64,000 nucleotides of DNA, taken from the NCBI GenBank assembly GCA_963846925.1, contig CAWJXW010000008.1, positions 116,647-180,646 of the forward strand, written 5' to 3'. The stretch is from JAQBQB01 sp963846925. Lineage in GTDB: Bacteria; Gemmatimonadota; Gemmatimonadetes; Gemmatimonadales; Gemmatimonadaceae. Each line of letters opens with the position of its first letter. Positions within the stretch are counted from its first letter, which is position 1. Made by a program: the position numbers and the translations under genes. Positions 56,355-64,000 of the stretch are shown here, one piece after another. The notes beneath the pieces were generated by a model. It had not been told where the DNA came from. It did not search any database and saw nothing but the letters and a program-made list of their open reading frames with translations.

Positions 56355-56545
56355 CAACGCCCAAGTTCACCTGCGGGCGAGTCAAATAAAATGCGAGCGA
56401 AGCGAGCTTCCTTTCGATCGCCCGGCTGGTGCAACGCAACGTCATATGGCCGCCACGCGATATCAGCCGGCGGACGCGAGGATAGGTCTTGGCGACCATG
56501 GATGACGGCGAGCACTTCGAATCGAATCTGACCCTCCAACAACAT
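56354..56545 (-). pseudogene. ParE/RelE-type toxin C-terminal remnant
   Basis: LLEGQIRFEVLAVIHGRQDLS is the C-terminal strand and loop of ParE-like toxins (family end VxxVxHGRRD). The N-terminal catalytic part is absent and stops occur upstream. The rest of the frame translates the attC site. No antitoxin gene is present. Confidence 0.45.
56357..56446 (-). repeat. Integron attC site split by the IS1111 element
   Basis: ACGCCCAAGTTCACCTGC and GGGCGAGTCAAAT match the left arm of the site at 62249. The core GCCTA is 1.5 kb to the left, across the IS (54834-54838). The right half is degraded (GATCGCCCGGCTGGTGC). Confidence 0.78.
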
Positions 56546-56618
56546 TTCAGCTAGGATGCGATGCGACGGTGCGGCTCAACATCTTGCCCGGATCGTCCCG
56601 TCTCTGACCGCGCCGTTC

Positions 56619-57411
56619 ATGGCATCGGCTCCTCCCCTAGGCGGGAACGCGGCAGTTCGCGCTCTCCTATTCCTGCTGTGTTTGCTCTCCGGCGATTCTC
56701 CTCCCCGGCGCGATTCCCGTTGCTCATCCGCTCGTGCTGATGGCCGTCGTGGTGGCGATTTCGTACGCATTCCTGCGGAGCGAGGGACGCTCTCTCTCCG
56801 TACTGGGGCTCGAGGCGTCGTGGCGTCCTGTTCGCGAAGCCGCGACGGGATTCCTTGGCGGTGCGGCTCTCATACTCGTCGTGGCTGCGTGCATCGGGAT
56901 CACCTTGCCATTTCCCTGGGCGCGAAACCCTCATTTCAGCGGCGCAGCTGTGGTGTTTTCACTCCTGTGGCTACTCACCAGCAACGCGGTCGAGGAGCTG
57001 ATCTTCCGCGGCTACGGCTTCGAGCGACTCATCGCATCGATTGGCCTCTGGAAGGCGCAAGTCGTGACGGCCGCGCTGTTCGCGATCTTCCATCTCGCGA
57101 ACGGGTGGTCCTGGCAGGCTGCCCTTTTGGGAACGACAGTCGGCTCCCTGCTCTTCGGAATGGTATTTGTACGCTGGGGAAGCGTCCCGGCGGCGACTGG
57201 CGTTCACGCAGCCGCCAACTGGACCCGTGATCTCCTCCTTAACGATCCGCCCACTCCCACGACACTCTTCGCTCCTCTTTCGCCGCGACAGTGGACATCG
57301 GGCGAGCAACTCGTCACCCTGCTAATAATGGATGCCGCGTTCGTTCTCGTGTCGATTGCCGTATGGCGGTCGTACCAAGCGTCGCTGCGCCGAGGCGTGG
57401 GTCACGCCTGA
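56619..57411 (+). CDS. CPBP-family intramembrane metalloprotease (one frameshift)
   Basis: The start MASAPPLGGNAAVRALLFLL (56619) shifts frame at about 56690 and resumes with LPGAIPVAHPLVLMAVVVAI. The catalytic motifs are clear: motif 1 NAVEELIFRGYGFERL and motif 2 FAIFHLANGWSW, then GMVFVRWGSVPAATGVHAAANW, with multiple membrane spans. CPBP (Abi) proteases process membrane proteins. It is on the plus strand, opposite to most cassette genes, and the attC following it in array direction is at 56357. Confidence 0.83.
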
Positions 57412-57482
57412 TTTGCGAGCGACCGTTCCGCAAGTACGGTATGCGGCGCACGACTGTGCCTATCACTCGGAAGCCCGTGGCC

Positions 57483-57582
57483 ATATAACGCGTTAGCTAA
57501 GCTGCGAGGGAATCATATAAGAGTTTGCGGCGTAGCCGCAAACAATCCATAGCTCCCTTGACAGCTTCAGCGTTCGTTAGGT
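57483..57582 (-). repeat. Integron attC site
   Basis: 100 bp. Cores ATATAAC (57483-57489, third base deviates) and GTTAGGT (57576-57582). Central stem TTTGCGGC-gta-GCCGCAAA. Confidence 0.92.
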
Positions 57583-57597
57583 TGCCGCGGCAAGGTG

Positions 57598-58092
57598 CTA
57601 GTTGGCCGACCGGTCGGGAGCGAACCAGCTGGCGCCCATGACGGCCCCGAACAGAAGGGCCATGCCGATGGCGATACCGACGTCCTCGCCGCTCAAACGG
57701 GCGAAGAACGGTTTGTGATCGGCAATCCGGGAAATGAAGGGTAGGAGGAACATGTACGGCGCGATGGTGACAATGCCAGTCAAATACCAGGCGCCTCGAA
57801 ACGCGCGCTGTATATGCCGCCCGAGTACGCCGTACGCCAGCCCACTGAGCGCGCCTCCGGCCATTGCCAACCCAATCACTGAGAGGCCGAGGCCGAGCGT
57901 TGCCAGGCGTGTGTGACTTGTCAGCAGAACGTAGACGACGAGAATCGGAGCCACAATCCACGCGCCATGCATGAGCATGAACAGCACGATGGCCAGTGCG
58001 CCGTACGCGGCGGGCCGCAACGTGGGCGAGAGAGAGTCGATCCAGGCGGCAACGGGCTCTGCGCCGCGGAAGAGTACCGAACCGGCCTTCAT
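57598..58092 (-). CDS. Hypothetical membrane cassette protein
   Basis: About 164 residues from the ATG at 58092 (MKAGSVLFRG). Five hydrophobic segments (AAYGALAIVLFMLMHGAWIV, VYVLLTSHTRLATLGLGL, LAYGVLGRHI, GIVTIAPYMFLLPFI, VGIAIGMALLFGAVMGA). A longer frame would begin inside the next attC and is unlikely to be the real start. Family not recognised. Confidence 0.62.
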   Translation of the reverse strand: MKAGSVLFRGAEPVAAWIDSLSPTLRPAAYGALAIVLFMLMHGAWIVAPILVVYVLLTSHTRLATLGLGLSVIGLAMAGGALSGLAYGVLGRHIQRAFRGAWYLTGIVTIAPYMFLLPFISRIADHKPFFARLSGEDVGIAIGMALLFGAVMGASWFAPDRSAN

Positions 58093-58104
58093 TGGTGAGT
58101 GGCA

Positions 58105-58200
58105 ACCTAACGCGTTAGCTAAGCTGCAAAGGAACATATTAAGAGCGCGCGAAGCGCGCGCAATCAATAGCTCCGTTGTCCGCTTCAGCGTTCGTTAGGT
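58105..58200 (-). repeat. Integron attC site
   Basis: 96 bp. Cores ACCTAAC (58105-58111) and GTTAGGT (58194-58200). Central stem GCGCGC-gaa-GCGCGC. Confidence 0.93.
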
Positions 58201-58222
58201 GGCGGCGCGCAGGGCTCACGCG

Positions 58223-58678
58223 TCACGCGGACCGCCACGCGCGGCGGCCGCCACGGCCGGAGTCGTTTACGACGACGTCTGACAGGTACCGCGCCTCGCC
58301 GACGTACACGGTTGCGCCGCTGCCGCGCGCCGACACGAGCCGCAGATCCCATCCCGAGGTCCTCGTCGATAGGCGGACGTTCAGCGTGTCGCCCGCGGCC
58401 ACCCACCGACTGCCGATCGCCCACCACTCGCGTCCAACGGTGCCCGGGCGGTCAACGCGGCCGGCGTCGAGAAGCCGGAACGCCGCGAGGGCGCGCAGAC
58501 CGGGGCCCGTCTCGCCTATACGAACGCCGATGGAGTCGGGCACCCCGTCAGCGGACGCCGATGTGCCGAGTGGCCGGTCAGCCCGGTAGCAGCCAACGCG
58601 GGGATCGGGCTGCACGACGGCGAGCCGACCGGGTAGCGCGACAACACCGAGGGCTACGATCGCGCGGAATGCGTCCAT
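58223..58678 (-). CDS. Hypothetical exported cassette protein
   Basis: 151 residues with signal peptide (AFRAIVALGVVALPGRLAVV). The mature part has CYRADRPLG and REWWAIGSRWVAAGDTLNVRLSTRTSGWDL with strand-rich sequence. A conserved-looking GCYR...W pattern suggests a small secreted protein, not identified. Stop 23 bp before the attC. Confidence 0.6.
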   Translation of the reverse strand: MDAFRAIVALGVVALPGRLAVVQPDPRVGCYRADRPLGTSASADGVPDSIGVRIGETGPGLRALAAFRLLDAGRVDRPGTVGREWWAIGSRWVAAGDTLNVRLSTRTSGWDLRLVSARGSGATVYVGEARYLSDVVVNDSGRGGRRAWRSA

Positions 58679-58712
58679 TCAGAAATCACGGAAGATGGAG
58701 ATGCTCGGGTCC

Positions 58713-58810
58713 ACGTAACGCATTAGCTAAGCTGCAAGGGAATTCTATAAGAGTTTGCGGCAGCCGCAAACCATCAATAGCTCCCTTGTCAGCCTCAGCG
58801 TTCGTTAGCT
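58713..58810 (-). repeat. Integron attC site
   Basis: 98 bp. Cores ACGTAAC (58713-58719) and GTTAGCT (58804-58810). The central stem TTTGCGGC-AGCCGCAAA has a short loop. Confidence 0.9.
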
Positions 58811-59119
58811 GGCCGGGTCGGGATCAAAGCCTCGCGCCACTCGCCAGAGTGCAACCGCGATTGCGTGGCGCGCCTCAACTGAATGCAACGTGACCGGGAG
58901 TACCTTCTGCTCGAGCTGGCGTAGATATCTCTGTACCTCTGTCTCCCGGGCGCCGGCTGAAAGCATACCGCCCACAATCACCGCCTGCTCGCGGTAGAAG
59001 TCGCTGCCGCCAGAATAGCCGGCTTTCACCGCGCCCCTGATATCCCAGCGACTTTCTAGGATAGCCGTGAGCTGCGCGGTGGTGCGAGAATCGTCGTTCA
59101 CCCGCCCAGAGTTTGCCAT
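58805..59119 (-). CDS. Hypothetical cassette protein
   Basis: 104 residues, soluble and helical (TTAQLTAILESRWDIRGAV, ETEVQRYLRQLEQKVLPV, AIAVALWRVARGFDP). The TAA stop comes from the attC core at 58804-58807. No family recognised. Confidence 0.55.
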   Translation of the reverse strand: MANSGRVNDDSRTTAQLTAILESRWDIRGAVKAGYSGGSDFYREQAVIVGGMLSAGARETEVQRYLRQLEQKVLPVTLHSVEARHAIAVALWRVARGFDPDPAS

Positions 59120-59130
59120 CGAGCAATACT

Positions 59131-59158
59131 TTATGGCCAGCTTCAGCGTTCGCTATGC
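59131..59158 (-). repeat. Integron attC site, right arm only
   Basis: GGCCAGCTTCAGCGTTCGCTATGC, core GCTATGC (59152-59158). The left arm is replaced by the start of the neighbouring gene. Confidence 0.6.
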
Positions 59159-59458
59159 CGCAGGCGGAATGACTGGCGAATCCTCGAGTCCTCGTGCCGC
59201 GATGTGCCCGAGCGGGCGCGCGAGGAGCAGCAAGAGCACACCTGCGATGGCATAGATGCCCCACGCGAAAATGACGCTGCGCAGAGCGGTGCTTCCATCG
59301 GAGGCCGTGGTGGCGCCGCCGAAGGCCTTTAGCATGCCCCAGAGTAACATCGGGGCTGCATAAAGAAGCATGATGATACCGAAGGCTCGAAACAGCAGGA
59401 CGGCAAGCTTGGAGTATTGAACCACAGCAGCCTCCGCTTCGAAGCTTGTTGTCGGCAT
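59153..59458 (-). CDS. Small membrane cassette protein
   Basis: 101 residues, two spans (YSKLAVLLFRAFGIIMLLYAAPMLLWGM and VIFAWGIYAIAGVLLLLLARPLG). It starts directly at the cassette junction: the ATG at 59456-59458 lies in the GCATACC core, and the TAG stop lies in the next site's core. So this cassette is nothing but the gene plus attC. Confidence 0.6.
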   Translation of the reverse strand: MPTTSFEAEAAVVQYSKLAVLLFRAFGIIMLLYAAPMLLWGMLKAFGGATTASDGSTALRSVIFAWGIYAIAGVLLLLLARPLGHIAARGLEDSPVIPPAA

Positions 59459-59551
59459 ACCGCCCGAGTTAAGCAGCGAACGAACATATAGATTGCGGCG
59501 GCGCCGCCGCCGCTACCGAAAATCGTTCGTCTGCTTCAACGATCGTTAGAC
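59455..59551 (-). repeat. Integron attC site (divergent)
   Basis: 97 bp. Cores GCATACC (59455-59461) and GTTAGAC (59545-59551). The central palindrome GCGGCGGC/GCCGCCGC and arms CGAACGAAC/GTTCGTC differ in sequence from the common type. Confidence 0.82.
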
Positions 59552-59557
59552 CGCGAA

Positions 59558-60649
59558 TCAGGGGCGCCGTGCAGCCACGACGGTCGCCACAATCGCGTCC
59601 CACTGATCGCTGCCGATGCGTGGACCGGGAACGTCGGTATTCATGAGATTCACGACAATCGTCTCGATCGAAGGAATGACTGTCAATCGCTGTCCGCCGT
59701 TGCCGCTCGCAGTGAACGACCCGTCGGGGATGCCGAGTTCCGGATGACTGAGCGCGCTCGCTTGACTCCACCACAAGAATCCGTAGCCACTCTTGGTAGC
59801 GAGCGACCCCATGTCACCGGTGGTGGAATAACTGCGGAGGCTCGCATCGACCCATGACGACGGAAGGAGCTGTCGACCGCTCCACTGCCCGTGGTGCAGA
59901 TAGAGCATGCCGAATCGGGCAAGGTCGCGGGCCGAGATTCGGAAGATGTAGCCCGGATGCTCGGAAGGCTCCTCCACGTAATACTGACCGTCCCCGGGCC
60001 GATAGTCCTGCATACCGATCGGCTTCGCAATTCGCGCCTCGATAGCCCGGAAAATGTCTTCGCCCGTGGCGCGCCGGTAAATCGTGCCGAGGACGTTGAA
60101 GTCCCAGTTGTTGTAGTACCAGAAGGTACCGGGGGCGTGGCTGCCGCGCGGTGGACGTGCGTCGCGCATCGCATCGACTTCGCCCGCCGCGGCGAGGTAG
60201 ACCCCCGACCGTGCGCGGAGGAGGTCGACCACGCGCGCCTGGAGCTGAGTTGCGCTCAAGGTCGTCGATTTCTCGCCGATGCCGAGCGCGGCGAGCGTTC
60301 GTGACGTATCAAGCCTCCCCTCGGCGACCGCCATGCCGACCAGCGCGCTCATGAAGCTCTTCCGGATGGAGTGCGTTAGGTACGTCGTGCCCGTGTCTCC
60401 CCAAGCGGCGACGACCTTGCCGCGCGTCACAATCATGAACGCCGACGAACCTACCGAATCGATGACGGCCTTGAGCGCGGCGACACGAGGCGCCGACCAT
60501 CCGAGCTCCTCGATTGACGCCGCCGTCTCCCATGCACGCGCGGGGAACTCATTTGTTGGTGTTCCGACTCTCGCGTATGACCGGCAACCAAGCGCGCCCA
60601 ACAGAGCAGCACTGGACCAGACGGAAGTGGCAATTCGCAGGGAGTCCAA
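59558..60649 (-). CDS. Serine beta-lactamase-like hydrolase (class C/AmpC fold)
   Basis: About 363 residues. The lipobox LLGALGC near residue 20 supports a TTG start at 60649. The serine motif HSIRKSFMS (SxxK), the tyrosine motif YYNNWDF (YxN) and the C-terminal strand SFTASGNGGQRLTVIPS (GNGG in place of KTG) are those of esterase/penicillin-binding-protein-like members. Antibiotic resistance cannot be claimed. Stop 7 bp from the attC. Confidence 0.85.
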   Translation of the reverse strand: MDSLRIATSVWSSAALLGALGCRSYARVGTPTNEFPARAWETAASIEELGWSAPRVAALKAVIDSVGSSAFMIVTRGKVVAAWGDTGTTYLTHSIRKSFMSALVGMAVAEGRLDTSRTLAALGIGEKSTTLSATQLQARVVDLLRARSGVYLAAAGEVDAMRDARPPRGSHAPGTFWYYNNWDFNVLGTIYRRATGEDIFRAIEARIAKPIGMQDYRPGDGQYYVEEPSEHPGYIFRISARDLARFGMLYLHHGQWSGRQLLPSSWVDASLRSYSTTGDMGSLATKSGYGFLWWSQASALSHPELGIPDGSFTASGNGGQRLTVIPSIETIVVNLMNTDVPGPRIGSDQWDAIVATVVAARRP

Positions 60650-60717
60650 GTCACCTCGCTTCGTAGCGGTATTCGAGCAACTCCATCTGCTCGATTGTAA
60701 CGCGGAGCACAACGTCG

Positions 60718-60810
60718 GTCTAACGCCCAGCTAAGCTGCAAGCGAGTCAAATAGAGGCGAGCGAAGCGAGCAATCAATAGATCGCTCGTCAGCTTCAGCG
60801 TTCGTTAGGC
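60718..60810 (-). repeat. Integron attC site
   Basis: 93 bp. Cores GTCTAAC (60718-60724) and GTTAGGC (60804-60810). Arms AAGCGAG/CTCG; the middle is a GCGAGC direct repeat rather than the TTTGCGGC stem. Confidence 0.9.
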
Positions 60811-60845
60811 GGCGGCCGCAGGGAGTCCGACCGTCAGCGATCTGC

Positions 60846-62117
60846 CTACGGACGGAGCCACGGCGCCAGATTCGTCGCGAGATCCGGGTCAGCTCATCCC
60901 CGAGTGAACGGAAAGCGGGTCAGTGACTCCCACGCTTGACCTGGTGTGCCGACTTGGTCGATGCCGAACAGCATTCGGTCGATTCCGGATTCGACGGATT
61001 TGGTGGACTACACGTTCCGCTGTCGATGGGGAAACCCCGGTGAGTGCAGGAGCACGAGTCGGAAGATGATCGTTCTTCACGCGACGATCACCGGACTCGA
61101 ACGCCTCGGCGAACACCGACAGCGCCGAGTCAGTCGCCGCAGGGTAGCCGCCCCATCCGGCGAGATGCGCGATCTGCACGGGCACGTCGGGTGCGCTCGT
61201 CATCACCTGACTCAGGAAAATTTCGGCGTCGCGGCGTCGGTACTCCGGGTTCATAGTTCGCATATGAATGACGATGGGAATCCGCCGCGCGTTCCGCCGC
61301 GAATATAGCGGCGAGTTTGCGCACATGTTCGGCGTCGCGAAAATCGAAGAAGGCAGTCGTGAGATGCAGCTTCAATCCACGGATGCGCGGATCCCGCGCA
61401 CAGTTCGCCAACTCATCGTGCGCGTATGCGCGAAGCGGGTCAGACTGCAGAATGCCACGAGGCGGTCTGGATAGCGGGCCGCCTCGCGCGCGGTCCAATC
61501 GTTCTCCGCGCGAACCTTCGCCGCTTCGTCCGTGACGTTACGAAAGCCGGCGGCGAACAGGTATGCAGACGACAACACCACGCCGCGCCGGATGCCGGCG
61601 GAATCCAACGCTGCGATGTAGTCTGCGGCCGAGTACGGATCGCGCGCCGGTGGCGGCGACGGCGTCGTCCGTGTGAGATTGGCCGCGGCAATTCGCCACG
61701 ATGTGCCGGGGTCGCGACGTACGGCGAAAAGAAACCTGCCCTGATCCACCCATACGGTGTCGCGATAGAAGCCGTAGGCGCCGGCGACGTGCCCCGAGCG
61801 TTGGTCGGCATCAAACGCTTGCGCCCGGAGTTTCAGGGTGCCCCCGAGCCGACAAGCATCATTCGGATCGCCGCCCGTCCACGGAGCCAGTCATCCCGCA
61901 TCTGAAACAGGCCGCTGTCAGTAAACTGCGCCGCGAGCGCGGTCTTGTTGTCGGAGGCCTGCCAATTCCGCTCGAAGTCGCGCAGGAGCTGATCGAGGTC
62001 GCCGGGGAGCTTCACCACCGGGAGCCGCTCGTTGACCAGCTGCCAATTTGCAATGCTCCGCAAATGGGCGTGATGGTCGGCCACCGGTCGTGGCACGCCT
62101 TCCGATTGGGCTAGCAC
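60846..62117 (-). pseudogene. Amidohydrolase-type exported protein with inserted SnoaL-like domain (several frameshifts)
   Basis: The protein can be followed over at least four frame changes. A signal-like start (AIAVLIATQVLAQ near 62150), then PVADHHAHLRS with the amidohydrolase HxH. Next is an NTF2-like insertion (LLRDFERNWQASDNKTALAAQ, FQMRDDWLRGRAAIRMML). The barrel follows (YIAALDSAGIRRGVVLSSAYLF, DPRIRGLKLHLTTAFFDFRD, VHMRTMNPEYRRRDAEIFLS, PDVPVQIAHLAGWGGYP) and the end is GIDRMLFGIDQVGTPGQAWE at about 60905-60990. Metal ligands on several strands are still visible. The start upstream of 62117 is not fixed. As written it cannot be expressed. Confidence 0.6.
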
Positions 62118-62248
62118 CTGCGTGGCGATCAGTACCGCGATCGCCGCAAGCCGACAGGTCCGGAGTGGGGTGCCATAGAGGAGAATCTCGGTGGTGACAT
62201 CCAGTGGCTGTCAGTTGTTGCGTCATCGCGCTGATGTCTTCTGCGTCC

Positions 62249-62350
62249 GCCCAACGCCCAGCTAACCTGCGGGCGAGTCAAAATAAGAAGTGAACGCGAA
62301 GCGTTGGCAAATCCTCAGGATCGCCCGACAGGTTCAGCGTTCGTTAGGTA
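62249..62350 (-). repeat. Integron attC site
   Basis: 102 bp. Cores GCCCAAC (62249-62255, consensus) and GTTAGGT (62344-62350). Its left arm matches the site interrupted by IS1111. Confidence 0.9.
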
Positions 62351-62565
62351 GCCGCACCGCGATGTTGGAATGGCCGCGACTCAGATTTCGAGTAAAGTCG
62401 GTAGCTCTCGCGCATTGCGCTTTCCCAGATGTCGCGCACAAACTCGTCGATCAGCCCGAAAGCGGCCTGCAGGACGGCCTCTGGAGATGCTCGAGCGCGA
62501 TCGATTTGCTGAGTGCTTTGCATCCGGGCATATAGGCTCCGACAGCCCGGGCTCCGAGCAGTGAC

Positions 62566-63163
62566 TCAGTGAATTTTGCCGAGCGCGAGCGTGAAGCCCC
62601 CACGCCAAGGTATCGGTTGTTCGTGCCGGCGGCGCCGAACATCGAAACTCCGACGCCGATTACCCGCAAGATGGGCCATGAGGTCGGCGTCGAACGCGAG
62701 CGCCGGCACCACCCCGTTTGCGCTCGGGCGAGCTGGCGAGTGGCGGTTGGTTGTAGTACAGCCGCGCGAGGCCGAGCGAGATCGACGCCGTAGTTCCGCG
62801 AACTTGCCCGGCACGGGGATTTTAGGGTGGGTGGCGCGCATTCCGACGAGGAGGGCAACGTCACCATAGGTGCGATCGGGGGCTTGCTCGAGAATATCCC
62901 CCGCGCCCGCGGCACAGAGGAGGGTGATCACCATCTGATCGACCGCCGTCGAGAGCGCGAACTGCCCCGCCAAGCCCGCCGTGCTCGCCCAGGTCGGCGA
63001 AGCCGAGCGAGCCTGCGGCCCACACGTCGATCGTGTGTGCGAGCGGGGGGGGCGTCTGCGCCGCGGCCGGTGATGCCCACCGCGATGCCGACAGCGACAC
63101 CGCTACCGTGACGGCGACGATCTCAATCAGCCGGCCAAACCATCCACGCATTGTCGTTCGCAT
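62566..63163 (-). pseudogene. Exported cassette protein, probably beta-barrel-like (frameshifted)
   Basis: A signal peptide (VAVTVAVSLSASRWASPAAAQ) starts at 63163. The protein then changes frame more than once: AHTIDVWAAGSLGFADLGEHG, AVDQMVITLLCAAGAGDILEQ, YGDVALLVGMRATHPKI, VIGVGVSMFGAAGTNNRYLGV and LTLALGKIH at the stop. The glycine-rich alternation suggests a small outer-membrane or exported beta protein. Broken as written. Confidence 0.5.
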
Positions 63164-63407
63164 CTCCTGCAGGTGAATTGCCGCGCCGCGTCGCCGCGAT
63201 CGCGTGGCGACTTTTTATTAGAGTCCGCGGCTCACGATTCGCGTTCTCCGACGAGAGTTCTCACGTCGCGCTTAATCGCATCGCTATCGTAGCCGCGTCG
63301 CGCGAGAAAAACCGAGGACTCGGACTAACGAGCATCGAGTTGGCGATCTGGTCGCAGCGATTGGGGAACAGTGACGTACACCTGATGGCGCGGGGATGTC
63401 CATGGCT

Positions 63408-63508
63408 CCCTAACGCGTTAGCTAAGCTGCAAGGGAATCATATAAGAGTTTGCGGCGAAGCCGCAAACAATCAATAGCTCCCTTGGCAGCTTCAGCGTTC
63501 GTTAGATG
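63408..63508 (-). repeat. Integron attC site
   Basis: 101 bp. Cores CCCTAAC (63408-63414) and GTTAGAT (63502-63508). Central stem TTTGCGGC-gaa-GCCGCAAA, nearly identical to the sites at 52.3, 54.2 and 57.5 kb. Confidence 0.93.
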
Positions 63509-63596
63509 GCTGGCGCGACCAGATCCGCCTTAAGCCATCGAGCGGCGGGGTGAATTGCTGCTGCAACGTCGAAAGGCCCCTAGGGCGAGCAGCGCG

Positions 63597-63998
63597 TCAC
63601 TCCACGGGCCGCCAGCGGACTTCGAGAGGCCGCATGATTCCCTCCGGGAGTCCCTCTGGGAACGGATCCCGCGCCCGGAATTCCGCATGTGCGAGTACGC
63701 GCCCCGGGCCGGATCGATCACCAACCTGTCTGCCAGCCTGGCGTCGGTTTCCCGTCTCCGCGGCCGATCCGTCGGAAGCGCACCCCCAGTCCTCCCCTGC
63801 ATCAGAGGGTGGCACGTCACGCATATGGAGAGCGAACTCGAAACGCCGCCAGATGGCCCACGCCTCCATCACGAGCTCAAAGACCTCGCGCGAGATCGGC
63901 CCGAGCTCGAACTGTCTCGCATCGAGGTCGTCAGTCTCCGAGAAGAGCGCGCGATACACGTGTGGCGTGCCGCGAAAAGCGGCCACGCCTTCGCGCGG
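63597..63998 (-). CDS. Hypothetical cassette protein (runs past the window edge)
   Basis: 134 residues visible, beginning upstream of the window edge (REGVAAFRGTPHVYRALFSE). FELGPISREVFELVMEAWAIWRRFEFALHMRD is a helical segment. After residue 75 the arginine-rich, low-homology sequence looks out of frame, and a different frame gives ALPTDRPRRRETDARLADRLV, so one slip near 63775 is likely. Family not recognised; the last cassette visible toward the integrase side. Confidence 0.5.
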   Translation of the reverse strand, partial: PREGVAAFRGTPHVYRALFSETDDLDARQFELGPISREVFELVMEAWAIWRRFEFALHMRDVPPSDAGEDWGCASDGSAAETGNRRQAGRQVGDRSGPGRVLAHAEFRARDPFPEGLPEGIMRPLEVRWRPVE

Positions 63999-64000
63999 CC

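Larger units (their letters stand above)
54839..56356 (+). mobile_element. IS110/IS1111-family insertion sequence in an attC core
   Basis: About 1.52 kb. Subterminal inverted repeats of 14 bp lie at 54843-54856 and 56341-56354, 4 and 2 bp from the deduced ends. The left flank ends GCCTA and the right flank begins ACGCCC, which together rebuild the attC core GCCTAACGCCC, so the element sits within the recombination core. Known IS1111-attC elements target the same place. The right non-coding region (56098-56354) is about 257 bp, as in IS1111 members, which are expected to encode a bridge RNA there. Confidence 0.85.
40450..63508 (-). other. Chromosomal integron cassette array (integrase not in window)
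   Basis: The span from the first degraded to the last intact attC. In 51.1-63.5 kb each cassette is one gene plus one attC, with attC spacing of 0.5-1.5 kb. The extrahelical T and C in the right arm (for example CTTGTCAGCTTCAGC against left arm GCTAAGCTGCAAG) place the folded strand on the plus strand. The array therefore reads on the minus strand, with the integrase expected to the right. No integron integrase occurs in the window. Confidence 0.88.

Noticed and set aside
56354..56545. Toxin-antitoxin cassette
   Set aside because: Only the C-terminal end of a ParE-like toxin is recognisable, with stops upstream and no antitoxin, so it is not a functional pair.
58700..58900. Plus-strand coding frames across attC sites beginning NALAKLQGN or ending RVCG
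   Set aside because: They recur at every attC because the repeat itself is open in that frame; they are not genes.
63164..63407. Gene in the gap before the last attC
   Set aside because: No continuous frame with homology or ribosome site was seen; the stretch seems empty.
51117..63508. CRISPR array
   Set aside because: The repeats are about 100 bp, imperfect, spaced by whole genes of 0.5-1.5 kb, and contain recombination cores; there is no regular 25-40 bp repeat/spacer pattern.

Overview
The window is high-GC bacterial DNA that most resembles a Gemmatimonadota chromosome, probably from a metagenome assembly. The pointers are a SusC/SusD-type outer-membrane pair in a non-Bacteroidetes GC context, an ADOP-type FtsX permease paired with a PadR regulator, a VPS10/sortilin-like repeat protein, paired DUF4331 genes, and a trmFO-xerC-hslV-hslU-argF housekeeping run. 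The phylum is an inference, because no rRNA or tRNA gene is visible. At least fourteen genes carry one or more frameshifts. Several lie in homopolymer or GCGCGC tracts and one breaks the housekeeping gene xerC, so part of them are probably indel errors of the assembly rather than true pseudogenes.

Layout. 0-2 kb: exported DUF4331/TPR operon (minus). 2-9.1 kb (plus): a secreted LIC_10091-like protein broken by frameshifts, then a tight operon trmFO, xerC, hslV, hslU, argF and a Bcp/PrxQ peroxiredoxin whose peroxidatic cysteine codon is TGA, a strong candidate selenoprotein. 9.1-16.1 kb (minus): GNAT, ankyrin and VOC proteins, a membrane protein, then susC-susD closed by a strong terminator. 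16.3-31.4 kb: SnoaL-like protein, VPS10-like protein, a large hybrid histidine kinase, thioesterase, DUF4199 plus LuxR-type regulator, metG with a terminator immediately before its start, VOC protein, and padR-ADOP permease. 31.4-40.4 kb: a run of small, mostly minus-strand accessory genes (DUF3224, VOC, RibD-like, DUF1801, ankyrin, spermidine-synthase-like).

40.4-64 kb is dominated by a chromosomal integron cassette array. About fourteen roughly 100-bp attC sites with conserved RYYYAAC/GTTRRRY cores recur from 51.1 kb to 63.5 kb, one per cassette, and degraded or half sites occur at 40.4-42.6 kb and 45.2 kb. The attC cores supply the stop codons of several minus-strand genes, and the extrahelical bases lie on the matching side. 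The array therefore reads on the minus strand and its integrase, not in this window, should lie beyond the right edge. The left end is the old, decaying end. Cassette products are small exported or membrane proteins, two related zinc-ribbon proteins, an AbiU2-like HEPN protein, a serine beta-lactamase-like hydrolase, an amidohydrolase with a SnoaL-like insertion, and a CPBP protease. An IS1111/IS110-family element with 14-bp inverted repeats is inserted inside the recombination core of one attC. A block at 42.6-50.7 kb (ABC transporter, endonuclease/phosphatase, ankyrin protein) has no clear attC and interrupts or flanks the array.
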